A stretch of DNA of 64,000 nt from Bacillus sp. M6-12 (GTDB lineage Bacteria; Bacillota; Bacilli; Bacillales; DSM-1321). Shown here piece after piece: positions 7,473-15,773 of this stretch. The stretch spans positions 372,001 to 436,000 of the forward strand of contig NZ_PGVF01000001.1 in the NCBI RefSeq assembly GCF_002860285.1, written 5' to 3'. The notes under the pieces were generated by a model that saw only the letters and a list, made by a program, of their open reading frames with translations, ran no database searches and was not told where the DNA came from. A program made the translations under genes and the position numbers. Position 1 is the stretch's first letter. Every line of letters starts with the position of its first letter.

Positions 7473-7880
7473 TTAAATAGATTCTAAAGAAATCCGTACT
7501 TGTTTTCCCTTTTGAATTTTATCGATGTTTGTTCGCCATAACTCATAATTTTGTGCTTCCATGACCATCTCTCTTAAAGAGACGTTCAGCCATTTATGGA
7601 TATAAGCGTCAAAGTCAGAAAGGTTCTCATGATAAATCCCTTTTTTCCTAATCGCAAATCGACCAAAATGTTTGTATTCACGATATTGTTTGACATGAGC
7701 TAATCCATATGACCAAATTTCAAATCCGTTATCATATAGCTCTTGAACCAACTCGTTTTTTCCGTAATCATGAAAATAATCACGAAATGACAGACACAAC
7801 ACTTTGTTCAAAATTAAATTATTGATACTCCCTTTTTCTTCTTGTCCTAAATAAAGAATATGTTCCACTAATGTATTCAT
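7473..7880 (-). CDS. hypothetical protein, 135 aa
   Basis: ATG 7880 has AGGAG eight bases upstream; a GTG at 7889 is too close to it. The protein is soluble with many aromatic residues (FRDYFHDYG, FEIWSYGLAHVKQYREYKHF) and a helical C-terminus. I do not recognise it. A minus-strand TATAAT lies at 7949-7944 and its leader carries a short AAGT...ACTT hairpin with an AAGGGA box. Confidence 0.65.
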   Translation of the reverse strand: MNTLVEHILYLGQEEKGSINNLILNKVLCLSFRDYFHDYGKNELVQELYDNGFEIWSYGLAHVKQYREYKHFGRFAIRKKGIYHENLSDFDAYIHKWLNVSLREMVMEAQNYELWRTNIDKIQKGKQVRISLESI

Positions 7881-7949
7881 ATTATCCACTCCTGCCTTTT
7901 CTCCATTTACTTCTATAAAGTCCCTTACTTATGGCTTTGTAGTATTATA

Positions 7950-8165
7950 GTTTCTTTCAAAACTCTATTATTCCAGCACTCTTTTTAAAATAAAAACTGC
8001 TTCTATTAAATTGTCAGACTATTTCTGTCAGACGAAGTGTTGTGGAGCTATGTATATAAAAGTGTATTTCGATTCGCCTGAGAGAGCGAAAATAATTCCA
8101 TGATAGAATGGAATAACAAAAATGGTTTATTCTCCTTTTTATATATAGATACTTAAATTTATAGA
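7950..8165. other. Intergenic stretch with short repeats, no convincing gene
   Basis: The gap between 7880 and 8247 holds the direct repeat TGTCAGAC at 8012-8019 and 8026-8033 (14-bp period) and the inverted repeat ATTCCAT / ATGGAAT at 8095-8101 and 8108-8114. A 17-codon plus-strand frame near 8050 has only a weak ribosome binding site and is not called. Confidence 0.4.
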
Positions 8166-8168
8166 AAA

Positions 8169-8187
8169 AGACCGTAAAATACGGTCT
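8169..8187 (-). terminator. Rho-independent terminator of the 8247-9821 gene
   Basis: AGACCGTA pairs with TACGGTCT and continues into minus-strand Ts. A second hairpin without T tract (GTCACCAAAT / ATTTGGCGAC, 8209-8233) lies between it and the stop codon. Confidence 0.75.
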
Positions 8188-8246
8188 CTAACAGCAAATA
8201 TCTGGATAACGTCACCAAATCTCTATTTGGCGACATTTTTATAGCA

Positions 8247-9821
8247 TTACATCGCTATTTTTTGACCTTCTTCAAGTATTTGTTCGTAATCTTCTTTGTA
8301 GTACCACAAATATCCTTTATACATGTGTCCACTTATTTTATTGCGATATTTACCTCTACATGCTTTTCCAACAGAAGAAATATCAAATTTATATAAGTTC
8401 ACATCCTTCAACATATAATATTCCGAAATTATGTGACCTTCCATATCTATTTGAATAACTGGCTTTATATTCTTTGGTTCTTTTTTACAACTTAATTGGT
8501 CTTGCATAATGACTTCTGAAGGTTTTATGAATTTATTTTTTGTTAATAAATTTTCATAATCTGCTTTATAATACCAAAGATAATTACGATATTCGTGTCC
8601 TTTTGTACTATAGCTCCCTCTACTGGCTTGTATGATTCCATTCATGTTGAATCCTATAATTTCAGATGCAGAAGTATATTCTTTTACAAAATCTCCATTA
8701 ATGCTTAATTGAACAACCCCTTTTTTTGAATCATGATTTATAAGCAGACCTTTAGATATTGCATTAGATATTGATGTTGGTGTACATCTGTTTCCAAGCA
8801 TATTAGAAATTTCAAGGTAAGTGTATTTGTTTTCATCTAATAATTGTTGGGCTTTCCTTAAATCCCAAGCTCTTCTATTCAACCCGACATATCCTTTTGG
8901 TTTTGTTAATAATTTTCTGTTAATACAGCTTGAGATGACATGTGGTTTTATTCCTAATTTCTCTGATATTTCCTTAAAAGTGTGAAATTCATTTAATGAT
9001 GCTTGTGCTTCTTTTAAACTCCAAGTACGAGTAGTGTCTTTATTCATATCAACAAAATTAGGTATTTTGTTTAAAAAGGGAAAAAACAACTGTATAGCTT
9101 CTAAAGGAGTATAATCTCTACTATCTAAAGCAATATACTTATAATCTTTTTCTAAAGCATACACTTTCTTTTTTTTATCGTGGTTTTTTCGTTCCTTTTC
9201 ATCATGAAATGCCGATTGACATTCAATAACTAAATTAAAAGAGGGAATATAAATGTCATACCTACTAACTCCTCCTTTTTGACCTCTAAACCCCAAATCT
9301 ACTTCCCATTCTGTATCTGGATGAAAGTGTTTGAATACTTGTTTTAAAACTTTTGCCATGAATGATTCTTTCCGATTACTGGAACAACAAATACATTCCT
9401 GTGTTCCACGTAAAATATTATTAGGTGTAACATTCCAATCTTGACCACAGGAAGGGCAAACATGTAAGAGGTTTTCTGATACTTTCTTATAAAAATGACC
9501 TTCTTTTACTTTCACTGGACTCCTAATTTCTTTTAACGCACTAATGTATTCTTTATGAGTTTTACATCTTGTTTGGTAAACTATATTTCTTGTTTTTGCG
9601 GTTTCTTTATTTCTACATACTTTGCATTTTTTTGTTTTTTCATTTATCAAATTAAAAGCATTTACATAAAATTCAGTGTTACACAAGGTACATTCACATA
9701 ATACCTGATACTTGTTTATATTATTATTTTTACCTATATTTTTGACTTTCCAATAACCAAACATCTCTTCATTTTTTATATCCTTTGGACTTCGTTTCTT
9801 TATATCACGACACATTTGCAT
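8247..9821 (-). CDS. homing-endonuclease-like protein: zinc ribbons, PD-(D/E)XK/Vsr-like core, NUMOD-type repeats, 524 aa
   Basis: The N-terminal ~150 residues carry four pairs of CxxC cysteines (CTLC, CKVC, CPSC, CICC), probable zinc ribbons. The central region (about 175-235) holds RYDIYIPSFNLVIECQS, FHDEKERKNHDKKKK and YKYIALDSRDY, which fits a Vsr/PD-(D/E)XK nuclease core with Asp and Glu-x-Gln as metal ligands. Then come two HTH-like segments (SLKEAQASLNEF, DLRKAQQLLDEN) and two NUMOD1-like repeats, each ending in YLWYYKxDYE. This architecture is typical of free-standing homing endonucleases of Gram-positive phages and plasmids. Cleavage site unknown. ATG 9821 has GAGG four bases upstream. 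Confidence 0.75.
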   Translation of the reverse strand: MQMCRDIKKRSPKDIKNEEMFGYWKVKNIGKNNNINKYQVLCECTLCNTEFYVNAFNLINEKTKKCKVCRNKETAKTRNIVYQTRCKTHKEYISALKEIRSPVKVKEGHFYKKVSENLLHVCPSCGQDWNVTPNNILRGTQECICCSSNRKESFMAKVLKQVFKHFHPDTEWEVDLGFRGQKGGVSRYDIYIPSFNLVIECQSAFHDEKERKNHDKKKKVYALEKDYKYIALDSRDYTPLEAIQLFFPFLNKIPNFVDMNKDTTRTWSLKEAQASLNEFHTFKEISEKLGIKPHVISSCINRKLLTKPKGYVGLNRRAWDLRKAQQLLDENKYTYLEISNMLGNRCTPTSISNAISKGLLINHDSKKGVVQLSINGDFVKEYTSASEIIGFNMNGIIQASRGSYSTKGHEYRNYLWYYKADYENLLTKNKFIKPSEVIMQDQLSCKKEPKNIKPVIQIDMEGHIISEYYMLKDVNLYKFDISSVGKACRGKYRNKISGHMYKGYLWYYKEDYEQILEEGQKIAM

Positions 9822-9854
9822 CAGACCTCACAATTTAGTCAAAATTTATTTTAT

Positions 9855-9953
9855 TTAATCTATAGTCGATAAACATTCTAAAAGAAAAAGGAATAGTCTC
9901 CTATCCCTTTTCGTATATAGTCCAGTATATCAAGTTTGTACACTATAGTCTAT
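9855..9953. promoter_or_regulatory. Pair of operator-like repeats between divergent genes
   Basis: Two degenerate copies share the CTATAGTC core: TTAATCTATAGTCGAT (9855-9870) and GTACACTATAGTCTAT (9938-9953); a third partial match, TATATAGTC, lies near 9915. They occupy the space between the homing endonuclease and the 10070 operon. Confidence 0.45.
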
Positions 9954-10069
9954 AAAACTATAATTTTTAACAATAGGGATTACGTGTGCTTCTTCTCCAT
10001 TTTTTAGCAAACATTTTGTATAATGAAAATAAAGAATGAAACAGAATAAAATACCAAAGGATGATTAAT

Positions 10070-10426
10070 ATGAGTCATGGTTTAAATAAAGAGCAAAGAT
10101 ATGACTTTATGGTAGCAGTATTAAAAAAACACGCTCATGCCTACCCTCTTATGACAGATGACCAACTGCGTGATTATGCGGAGCTTATCCATATCTTTTT
10201 AAATACAGATAATGATACATCTCAAAAAGGTGCGGTTGCCACTATGATAGGACATGTGGAAAATGCTACATATATGAACAGAGCTAAAGAAAAGGCTATT
10301 GAAGCAGGAGAACATCATAAAGCAATTAAAGTTGCAAAGAAAATGATTGAGAAAGGTTATACATATGAAGAAATTCACGAATTAACAGAATTGGCTTTAG
10401 AAGAGATTAACCAAATTACTCTTTAG
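10070..10426 (+). CDS. hypothetical protein with Rpn-like C-terminal tail, 118 aa
   Basis: ATG 10070 has AAAGG nine bases upstream; ATG 10061 abuts it and is unlikely. A -10 TATAAT lies at about 10019. The C-terminal half (KEKAIEAGEH then KVAKKMIEKGYTYEEIHELT) resembles the tail of Rpn/YhgA proteins, where E.GiekGi..iAk.mL..G.s.eeI..it is common, but no PD-(D/E)XK nuclease precedes it. First gene of a three-gene plus-strand run. Confidence 0.65.
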   Translation: MSHGLNKEQRYDFMVAVLKKHAHAYPLMTDDQLRDYAELIHIFLNTDNDTSQKGAVATMIGHVENATYMNRAKEKAIEAGEHHKAIKVAKKMIEKGYTYEEIHELTELALEEINQITL

Positions 10427-10443
10427 TAAGGAGAAATATATAG

Positions 10444-10770
10444 ATGGATAATAGTAGACTAATTAGAAATTATGGATTAGAGGTAGATGAATTTGAAACA
10501 AGCCCATTTGAAGCATTACATATGTTACATATAAGGAGTTGTTTAGAAAAGATTATTCAGCAACTAACATACGAAGAAAAACTTAAACTATACACTCATG
10601 ATATGAAGTTAATTCAAAATGCGAAGAAAATGGTAGAACGTATTCAGGAAATTTATAATTTTTCGTTATCAAAAGAACCTTTTACTGAATGGTGGTGGCA
10701 TTTAGATAAGGTTGTGACAGGTGAAATTTCTTTCAGCGTAAGCATAGATGTTCAGGTAAATGCAGTATAA
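10444..10770 (+). CDS. hypothetical protein, 108 aa
   Basis: Starts 17 bases after the previous stop with AAGGAG upstream. The protein is helical in the middle (EALHMLHIRSCLEKIIQQL) and strand-rich at the end (TGEISFSVSIDVQVN). Not recognised; co-transcribed with 10070 and probably 10807. Confidence 0.65.
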   Translation: MDNSRLIRNYGLEVDEFETSPFEALHMLHIRSCLEKIIQQLTYEEKLKLYTHDMKLIQNAKKMVERIQEIYNFSLSKEPFTEWWWHLDKVVTGEISFSVSIDVQVNAV

Positions 10771-10806
10771 TAGAAGATATTAAGAATAGAACAGGAGTTG
10801 CATAAC

Positions 10807-11214
10807 ATGGAGCAATTAATGTGGAAAGTAATCGAAGAATCAAAAGCAGGAAAAGAGTATTGTCATAATGAAGAACAATATCAGAATTTACTAAAGGTAT
10901 TAGGTCAATATGACAAAGCAACTATCAAAGGTATATACGAAGAGTGGAACAAGCTGTATCAATCCTTTAGTAAAAGTGTTGAATTCAATAAACTGCATTG
11001 GAGCAAAGGTGGGATTGTTAATGCAGGGGATGACGGATTCTATATGGATTTTGGTAACTGGTTAGTTGCACAGGGCGAAACACTATATAAGGAATTTAAA
11101 GAACGTGGTCATCAAGCAGTTCTTGATTATGTGAAGAAACATAATCTTGATGAAAGTGAGTATCGGTATGAATGTATGATTTATGCGTTCCACCAATTTG
11201 ATGCTCTTGACTAA
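10807..11214 (+). CDS. DUF4240 domain protein, 135 aa
   Basis: I start at ATG 10807, nine bases after AGGAG. The region GDDGFYMDFGNWLVAQGETLY (about residues 75-95) and the N-terminal MWKVIEESK are hallmarks of DUF4240, whose members begin W.lIe.s and contain SDDGF.yFR.WLI.QGk..y. The function of the family is not known; members occur near secretion and phage loci. Last gene of the plus-strand group. Confidence 0.75.
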   Translation: MEQLMWKVIEESKAGKEYCHNEEQYQNLLKVLGQYDKATIKGIYEEWNKLYQSFSKSVEFNKLHWSKGGIVNAGDDGFYMDFGNWLVAQGETLYKEFKERGHQAVLDYVKKHNLDESEYRYECMIYAFHQFDALD

Positions 11215-11228
11215 TAAGGTTATGTAAT

Positions 11229-11256
11229 GAGAGGGGTTAAATAACTCCTCTTTTTT
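11229..11256 (+). terminator. Rho-independent terminator
   Basis: GAGAGGGGTTA pairs with AACTCCTCTTTTTT after the DUF4240 gene. Confidence 0.75.
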
Positions 11257-11265
11257 ATGTGTAGA

Positions 11266-12585
11266 TTAAGCGGAAATGCCTCCTCCACCTTCTTCTCCTT
11301 TTACTCTGGCTCTGTCCCAACCTGAAGCACTTAAAATGCTAATCGTTTTTGGTGGATTCAGCTTCACAAAGTCTTCCGATTTCGATTTACATACGGTAGC
11401 AAAAGGACACTCTGCACAATTCTGATATAAATGGTGATTGGATAAAAACTTGTTTTTCTTAATGATTTCATTTCCTTTGGGGTGCATACAAGGAATGTAC
11501 TTCTTTTGAAATTGAATAGTATTTCCTTTGCAATGAGGGCATTTCTTCACTGCTTTGCTTTTTGCAACAAACTCTTCCTCACAATCTTCGCAAGTAAATA
11601 GATACATGTTTTCTATACAAAATTCTTTTCCAATGATTCGGTAGACTAAGTAATCCAATAAACAAGGACTTTCTATACATTCATCTGGATATTTCTCTTT
11701 CCATACTTCCCATACCGTTCTCCATGCTTTTTCATTCATTTGATAGATTAAATCATGCTGATGGTCAAAAATATCAAAGAAACTGGATACTAAAGGTATA
11801 TCGGTCTTTAAAATTCCTGTCCGTAAAGCTACTTTCATCGTGTTGGAATCACTGGCTACACCAATTTTCTCAAAGTTCTTTACATCTTTCCAGATATTCA
11901 ATACGACCATATCCCGAATAAACATATCTGCCTTCTTATCTTTAATCCCTAATCCCTCACTGTTTATAAGAAACTCTTTCACTTTCAACACATCATTGTC
12001 ACACATAAAAGCTAAATCTATTGCCTCAATCTGATAATCTATTAATAATTTGGCACTTGCCTTTAAGAATTTGATTCGTTTATCTCTTTGTTCCAATGTA
12101 ATGCCTGTTTCTTTTAAAAAGGTTTCGGGCTTTTCATAGATAAATTCTTTATCAAATAGATGGGGCTTCTTTTTATAAACCTTTAATATCTTTTCAATTT
12201 CTAAATCCATTTTAAAATCTTGGGAAGCAGTAAAATATCGAACCTGACAAATGGCTTCATTTGATAGCCCATATGTCTCATAAATACTATAAAAATGAGC
12301 TTTTGATTCTTTATATAATTCGTGAAAAACATCAGCAAGTTCTTTGCATTTATTTCGATTAATTGTAGGATTTAAAATATCCTGGTGACGTTGTTCCCAA
12401 AATTTATGGAAATCAGAGATATATTCAAAGCTCTTTCCTAATGCTTGGGTATCTCCAATACCTTCATAATTCGTATATAGATATTGATTTAACAGGGAGA
12501 TGACTTTTCTTTGTTGTTCAATCGTTACCTCTTCTGCGTCTTTTATATTCATTATTTCTAATAATCCTTGTATAAATCTTTCCAA
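11266..12585 (-). CDS. HhH-like, DNA-glycosylase-like protein with C-terminal cysteine cluster, 439 aa
   Basis: TTG 12585 lies 11 bases after AGGAGG. In the middle (about 205-230) GLGIKDKKADMFIRDMVV fits a helix-hairpin-helix of the G.G.k.A..flRd.v type found in the HhH-GPD superfamily. The C-terminus has CEDCEEEF, KKCPHCKGN, CMHPKGN and NCAECPFATVCKS; the last resembles the FeS-type cluster of Nth/MutY proteins. The tail ends in EEGGGGISA. This suggests nucleic-acid binding, perhaps base excision, but I cannot identify the catalytic Lys/Asp with certainty. A queuosine- or nucleotide-related glycosidase is an alternative. Confidence 0.55.
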   Translation of the reverse strand: MERFIQGLLEIMNIKDAEEVTIEQQRKVISLLNQYLYTNYEGIGDTQALGKSFEYISDFHKFWEQRHQDILNPTINRNKCKELADVFHELYKESKAHFYSIYETYGLSNEAICQVRYFTASQDFKMDLEIEKILKVYKKKPHLFDKEFIYEKPETFLKETGITLEQRDKRIKFLKASAKLLIDYQIEAIDLAFMCDNDVLKVKEFLINSEGLGIKDKKADMFIRDMVVLNIWKDVKNFEKIGVASDSNTMKVALRTGILKTDIPLVSSFFDIFDHQHDLIYQMNEKAWRTVWEVWKEKYPDECIESPCLLDYLVYRIIGKEFCIENMYLFTCEDCEEEFVAKSKAVKKCPHCKGNTIQFQKKYIPCMHPKGNEIIKKNKFLSNHHLYQNCAECPFATVCKSKSEDFVKLNPPKTISILSASGWDRARVKGEEGGGGISA

Positions 12586-12614
12586 AAATAAAACGACCTC
12601 CTATGTCAAATCTC

Positions 12615-12630
12615 GTTGATTATAGTCAAT
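12615..12630 (-). promoter_or_regulatory. Copy of the 16-bp operator-like repeat
   Basis: GTTGATTATAGTCAAT lies 30 bases upstream of the TTG start of the 11266-12585 gene; minus-strand TTGACT (12629-12624) could be its -35, but the -10 (ACATAG) is poor. Confidence 0.5.
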
Positions 12631-12654
12631 GATATGACAAAATTGGTCGCTTCA

Positions 12655-12683
12655 TCTATACAGTTTTGGTTCTATACAGTTTT
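12655..12683. repeat. Short direct repeat TCTATACAGTTTT x2
   Basis: The 13-mer TCTATACAGTTTT occurs at 12655-12667 and 12671-12683, a 16-bp period, just downstream of the 12707-13783 stop codon and upstream of the operator repeat at 12615. Confidence 0.6.
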
Positions 12684-12706
12684 AGAAAATGAATAATGGT
12701 TGATTA

Positions 12707-13783
12707 TTACTTCTCTTTATTCTTTAGTTCTTCCTTACAGTCTGGACAAATTAATCCTTTTGTTTTTTGAACAATTTCCATTGTGTAATCATGTCCATCT
12801 TTACATTTCCACCACATCACCTTTTTACTCTTTGTCAATACGTGGAATGGAGTTAAATCTTTATTTTTCGTGGGATGCCATTCTTTAATTAACTCTGGGA
12901 ATAGCACACCTAAATTATTCTCTTTTGTTGGCTTATGCCCTGCACAATAAGGACACCCACTTCGACCTTTCGTTCTACTTGAAACTTTTGAAGGATACTC
13001 ATGTCCTTTTTCGCATTTCCACCATATCTTCGCTCTCATACCAAAAGTGATTTCTTCTACTTTTAAATCACCATTTTTTGTTGGATGCCATTCCTTTGCT
13101 AATTCAGGAAAAAGAGCAATCATTCGATTATCTAACTTAATCTTTTCTTCCAAACAATGTGGACAAGAAACCCCCCTTTTCCGATGTTTAAGTTTTTCTT
13201 CCCACTCGTGATTCTGTTCACATTTCCACCAGACCTTTCTTTCCATTCCTGGTGTAACATCAAAAGGAGTCAACTTTTTATTTTTTTCTGGATGCCATTC
13301 CTTTGCTAAATCTGGCATTACAGTGGCTAAACAATTATCTAAACAAACAAAATGATTGGCACAATATGGACAAGCTGTTCCACTTACGGTTCTATGAGAA
13401 ATAATGGTTGGATATTCATGACCTTCTGGACATAACCACCAAACCTTTTTATGACTTGCGTATCGAAATTGTTCTGGCTTTAAAACGCCATTTTTGGTTG
13501 GATGCCATTCTTTTGCTATATGTGAATGTGTTACTTTAAATGAATCTTCAGGAGTTGTTAAACGCCCTGAACAAAAAGGACATCCTGTTTTAAGATTTGT
13601 CCTTGAACTAATTTTAGCTTCCCAAGCATGTTTGTTATTTTTAGGACATTGCCACCATACTTTCTTGTTGCTACCAGTAGAAACATCCTCTGGTTTTAGT
13701 GTTTCATTCTTCGTTGAATGCCATTCTTTCGCTATTTCAGGATAAAGAACAGACAATCTATTTTCATTAGATAATTTCACCAT
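12707..13783 (-). CDS. five-module treble-clef zinc protein (DUF4379-type repeats), 358 aa
   Basis: Five repeats of about 68 residues each read LxPELAKEWHPTKN, then a Pro/Thr segment, KVWWKCxxGHEW/Y and TxGxxCPxC. This is the DUF4379 treble-clef zinc domain, in which KCxxGHxW and CPYC provide the ligands. In other proteins such repeats precede Vsr- or PD-(D/E)XK-type nucleases; here the protein consists only of repeats, ending with CPDCKEELKNKEK. A DNA- or RNA-recognition role is inference. ATG 13783 has AAAAGGTG upstream. It shares a minus-strand neighbourhood with the homing endonuclease at 8247. Confidence 0.85.
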   Translation of the reverse strand: MVKLSNENRLSVLYPEIAKEWHSTKNETLKPEDVSTGSNKKVWWQCPKNNKHAWEAKISSRTNLKTGCPFCSGRLTTPEDSFKVTHSHIAKEWHPTKNGVLKPEQFRYASHKKVWWLCPEGHEYPTIISHRTVSGTACPYCANHFVCLDNCLATVMPDLAKEWHPEKNKKLTPFDVTPGMERKVWWKCEQNHEWEEKLKHRKRGVSCPHCLEEKIKLDNRMIALFPELAKEWHPTKNGDLKVEEITFGMRAKIWWKCEKGHEYPSKVSSRTKGRSGCPYCAGHKPTKENNLGVLFPELIKEWHPTKNKDLTPFHVLTKSKKVMWWKCKDGHDYTMEIVQKTKGLICPDCKEELKNKEK

Positions 13784-13823
13784 GTTTCTATCACCTTTTC
13801 TTTATATTTCATATAAAAACAGC

Positions 13824-13851
13824 AAAGATGCTTCGGTTAAAAGCATCTTTT
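13824..13851 (-). terminator. Rho-independent terminator
   Basis: AAAGATGCTT pairs with AAAGCATCTT downstream of the 13858 gene on the minus strand. Confidence 0.7.
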
Positions 13852-13857
13852 TGTAAT

Positions 13858-14157
13858 TTAATAGGTTCGCATAAACTTCCTTAATAGCCCTTCATACTTA
13901 TCTTCCAATTTCACTTCTATTCTAATTCGTTTGAACAATGTTCGATATTCACCAAAATACATAGATAAATAAGCAAGTATAAAGGCTAACATCGGCATAA
14001 TCAAAATTAGTAGTGATTCTATAAATGAGAAATCAAGTCCGTAAAGCATAACACCAGCAAAGAGCATGACAATGAGTTGTATCTTAACAAACTCTTTTAA
14101 AAGTCGCTTTCCTAAGACTTTATACATGAGCTTCATATCACTCATAAATAATTTCAA
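13858..14157 (-). CDS. two-pass membrane protein, 99 aa
   Basis: Two hydrophobic segments (about residues 26-42 and 48-66) lie between a basic N-terminus and a charged C-terminal tail. TTG 14157 has GGGG seven bases upstream; ATG 14145 is an alternative start. No family recognised. Confidence 0.65.
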   Translation of the reverse strand: MKLFMSDMKLMYKVLGKRLLKEFVKIQLIVMLFAGVMLYGLDFSFIESLLILIMPMLAFILAYLSMYFGEYRTLFKRIRIEVKLEDKYEGLLRKFMRTY

Positions 14158-14181
14158 TTCTTTTCCCCATTTCTTCTCTAT

Positions 14182-14466
14182 CTACTTATCCTCATTCTTT
14201 TTCTCGAAATGAGTTTTCCATAAATCTTTACATCTTCCAAAGCAGAAATTCTTCCCTTTATATTCAGGTAAAGGTTTGTCTACATACAATGGTTGATGGC
14301 AATAACCACATGTATCTGTCGCCCCCCTATTTTTCAATTCCTCTTTGAGCTTTTCTAACAATTTAGTTGGGGTTTCAAATTCATCAATTCCAGAACCAAC
14401 TCCTTCATCTTCACAAGCCGAGTAAGTACGGATAATGTCTACAATTTCATTAGTGGATAACTGCAT
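14182..14466 (-). CDS. zinc-finger hypothetical protein, 94 aa
   Basis: The C-terminal half has CGYCHQPLYV and, after a short loop, FCFGRCKDLW, a C-x2-C...C-x3-C treble-clef/FCS-like arrangement. The N-terminal part is acidic and helical. ATG 14466 has AAAGGGG eight bases upstream; GTG 14475 is too close to it. Role unknown. Confidence 0.65.
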   Translation of the reverse strand: MQLSTNEIVDIIRTYSACEDEGVGSGIDEFETPTKLLEKLKEELKNRGATDTCGYCHQPLYVDKPLPEYKGKNFCFGRCKDLWKTHFEKKNEDK

Positions 14467-14503
14467 ATTTTGCACCCCTTTCTATTTGATACTTGTTTTC
14501 GTT

Positions 14504-14758
14504 TTACTCCATAAAACTGTAATAAAAAGCAGGAGTGTTCTCTCCAAGATAAGCATTAACAATGTTCGTATAAACATGGTCTGTAGCATCTTCACCTGAT
14601 AGTCCTTTTTCGATATAAATATCTATCAGTTTATGAATATCATATAAAGGCACAAATACACTGTTTCTCTCCTGTACCCCCACAAGGGCTTCATCAAATT
14701 CCTCTTCTAATAAAATAGCGTTCTCATTTAATTCGGCAATATGTTCTCGTTTATTCAC
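14504..14758 (-). CDS. acidic hypothetical protein, 84 aa
   Basis: GTG 14758 follows TAGGAGGG. Soluble and rich in Glu/Asp; no motif recognised. First gene of the minus-strand run 13858-14758. Confidence 0.65.
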   Translation of the reverse strand: MNKREHIAELNENAILLEEEFDEALVGVQERNSVFVPLYDIHKLIDIYIEKGLSGEDATDHVYTNIVNAYLGENTPAFYYSFME

Positions 14759-14797
14759 TCTATTACCCTCCTATTTCCAAATATTTGACTTTATATT

Positions 14798-14827
14798 ATG
14801 ATAACCTAATTATTGACTATAAGCAAT
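14798..14827 (-). promoter_or_regulatory. Operator repeat and promoter for the 14504 operon
   Basis: ATTGACTATAAGCAAT (14812-14827) gives minus-strand TTGCTT as -35 and TATCAT (14803-14798) 17 bp later as -10. Confidence 0.55.
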
Positions 14828-14922
14828 AAAAATTACTCTTCTAATCTTACATTGTGTGAATTAATTTTTCTACTTTTTGCATATGATAGAAGGAAATTTT
14901 TAAAAAGGGAGGAAATAAAATT

Positions 14923-15276
14923 ATGAAAAAACAAGCTGTCTTATTTTTAAAACTTCTTACACTTTTCTTTTTTATTGGAGCTTTTTTCTCACCAATGATG
15001 GCAACACAAGCGGAAGCTAAAATGACAAAAGCACAATGTCAGTCTCAGGGGAAAGAATTGGAGAAAACCTTGTGGGATAATTCTTCTAAAGCAACAAAAA
15101 TGGCAAAAGAATTAGCTTACAAAGGTCAAAAGAAATGGACTTTTAAAGATTACTTTAATGTCATGAATTATGTAAAGGCGTTTGAAAACAAACTCTTATC
15201 TATCTTTAAAAAAGGTGGAGATTGTGCGATTTACGGTTCTTACAATTCCAATACAGATAAAATCCAATGGAAATAG
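14923..15276 (+). CDS. secreted protein, 117 aa
   Basis: A typical Gram-positive signal peptide: MKKQ, a hydrophobic core (about 5-24) and an AxA-type cleavage site in ATQAEAK near residue 33. The mature part, about 85 residues, is lysine-rich with two cysteines (QCQSQ and GDCAIYG) that could form a disulfide outside the cell. GGGAGG lies at good spacing. Exported product of unknown role. Confidence 0.75.
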   Translation: MKKQAVLFLKLLTLFFFIGAFFSPMMATQAEAKMTKAQCQSQGKELEKTLWDNSSKATKMAKELAYKGQKKWTFKDYFNVMNYVKAFENKLLSIFKKGGDCAIYGSYNSNTDKIQWK

Positions 15277-15280
15277 AAAT

Positions 15281-15310
15281 AAAAAAGAGAGGAATTTTCC
15301 TCTCTCTTTT
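15281..15310. terminator. Bidirectional terminator between convergent genes
   Basis: AAAAAAGAGAGGAA pairs with TTCCTCTCTTTTTT. It serves both the secreted protein (plus) and the 15318 gene (minus). Confidence 0.85.
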
Positions 15311-15317
15311 TTTGCTG

Positions 15318-15539
15318 TTACGCAATATTTTCTTCATCGAAATTATGCTCTTGTTGTAGCTCTCGCTCTAACATCACACGTTCAAAACATTTCTCCCCAC
15401 GAAGTTTTTTAATTCCAGCAATTTTCTTTGAATGATTTTTACTTGTTAATTGAGTGTCAAGCTCTAATACTTCAATCTGTAATTTGAGCATTTCATCTTC
15501 TTTTCTTAACTTTAATATCGCAAGTTCTGTATGTGTCAT
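15318..15539 (-). CDS. coiled-coil-like small protein, 73 aa
   Basis: ATG 15539 has GGAGG at good spacing. The sequence is almost all charged/leucine heptad-like (LAILKLRKEDEMLKLQIEVL), followed by KCFERVMLERELQQEH, predicting a short coiled coil. A close paralogue at 17477-17695 shares promoter, leader and sequence but has a stop at codon 5. Function unknown. Confidence 0.7.
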   Translation of the reverse strand: MTHTELAILKLRKEDEMLKLQIEVLELDTQLTSKNHSKKIAGIKKLRGEKCFERVMLERELQQEHNFDEENIA

Positions 15540-15564
15540 TTTTTTATCCTCCAGTACATTTTCT

Positions 15565-15603
15565 ATATAAAGAAATCCAAATATATAAAATCTTTATATT
15601 GTA
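15565..15603 (-). promoter_or_regulatory. Promoter and leader hairpin of the 15539 gene
   Basis: Minus-strand -10 TACAAT (15603-15598) is followed by a leader with perfect 9-bp arms, ATATAAAGA (rc of 15591-15599) and TCTTTATAT (rc of 15565-15573). Its 17-nt loop carries TTGGATT. The duplicated gene at 17695 has a matching leader. Confidence 0.6.
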
Positions 15604-15773
15604 CAGATAAGGCGTATTGTTTATTCTTTTATTCATCAAACAAAGACACCAACAAAGAGTGTTCTTGGCTATTTTTTAATTTGTTTTAATGGAGTAATCG
15701 CTTATTGTCTTCCGTTATATTGATTGACCACAATCTCACGTTTAAGAATAGACATTCACAAAAAAAGACCTTT

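Noticed and set aside
10070..10426. Rpn/YhgA transposase-like call
   Set aside because: Only the C-terminal GEH..AI.vAkkMIekGyt.EEI tail resembles that family; the nuclease core is absent, so no recombinase function is claimed.
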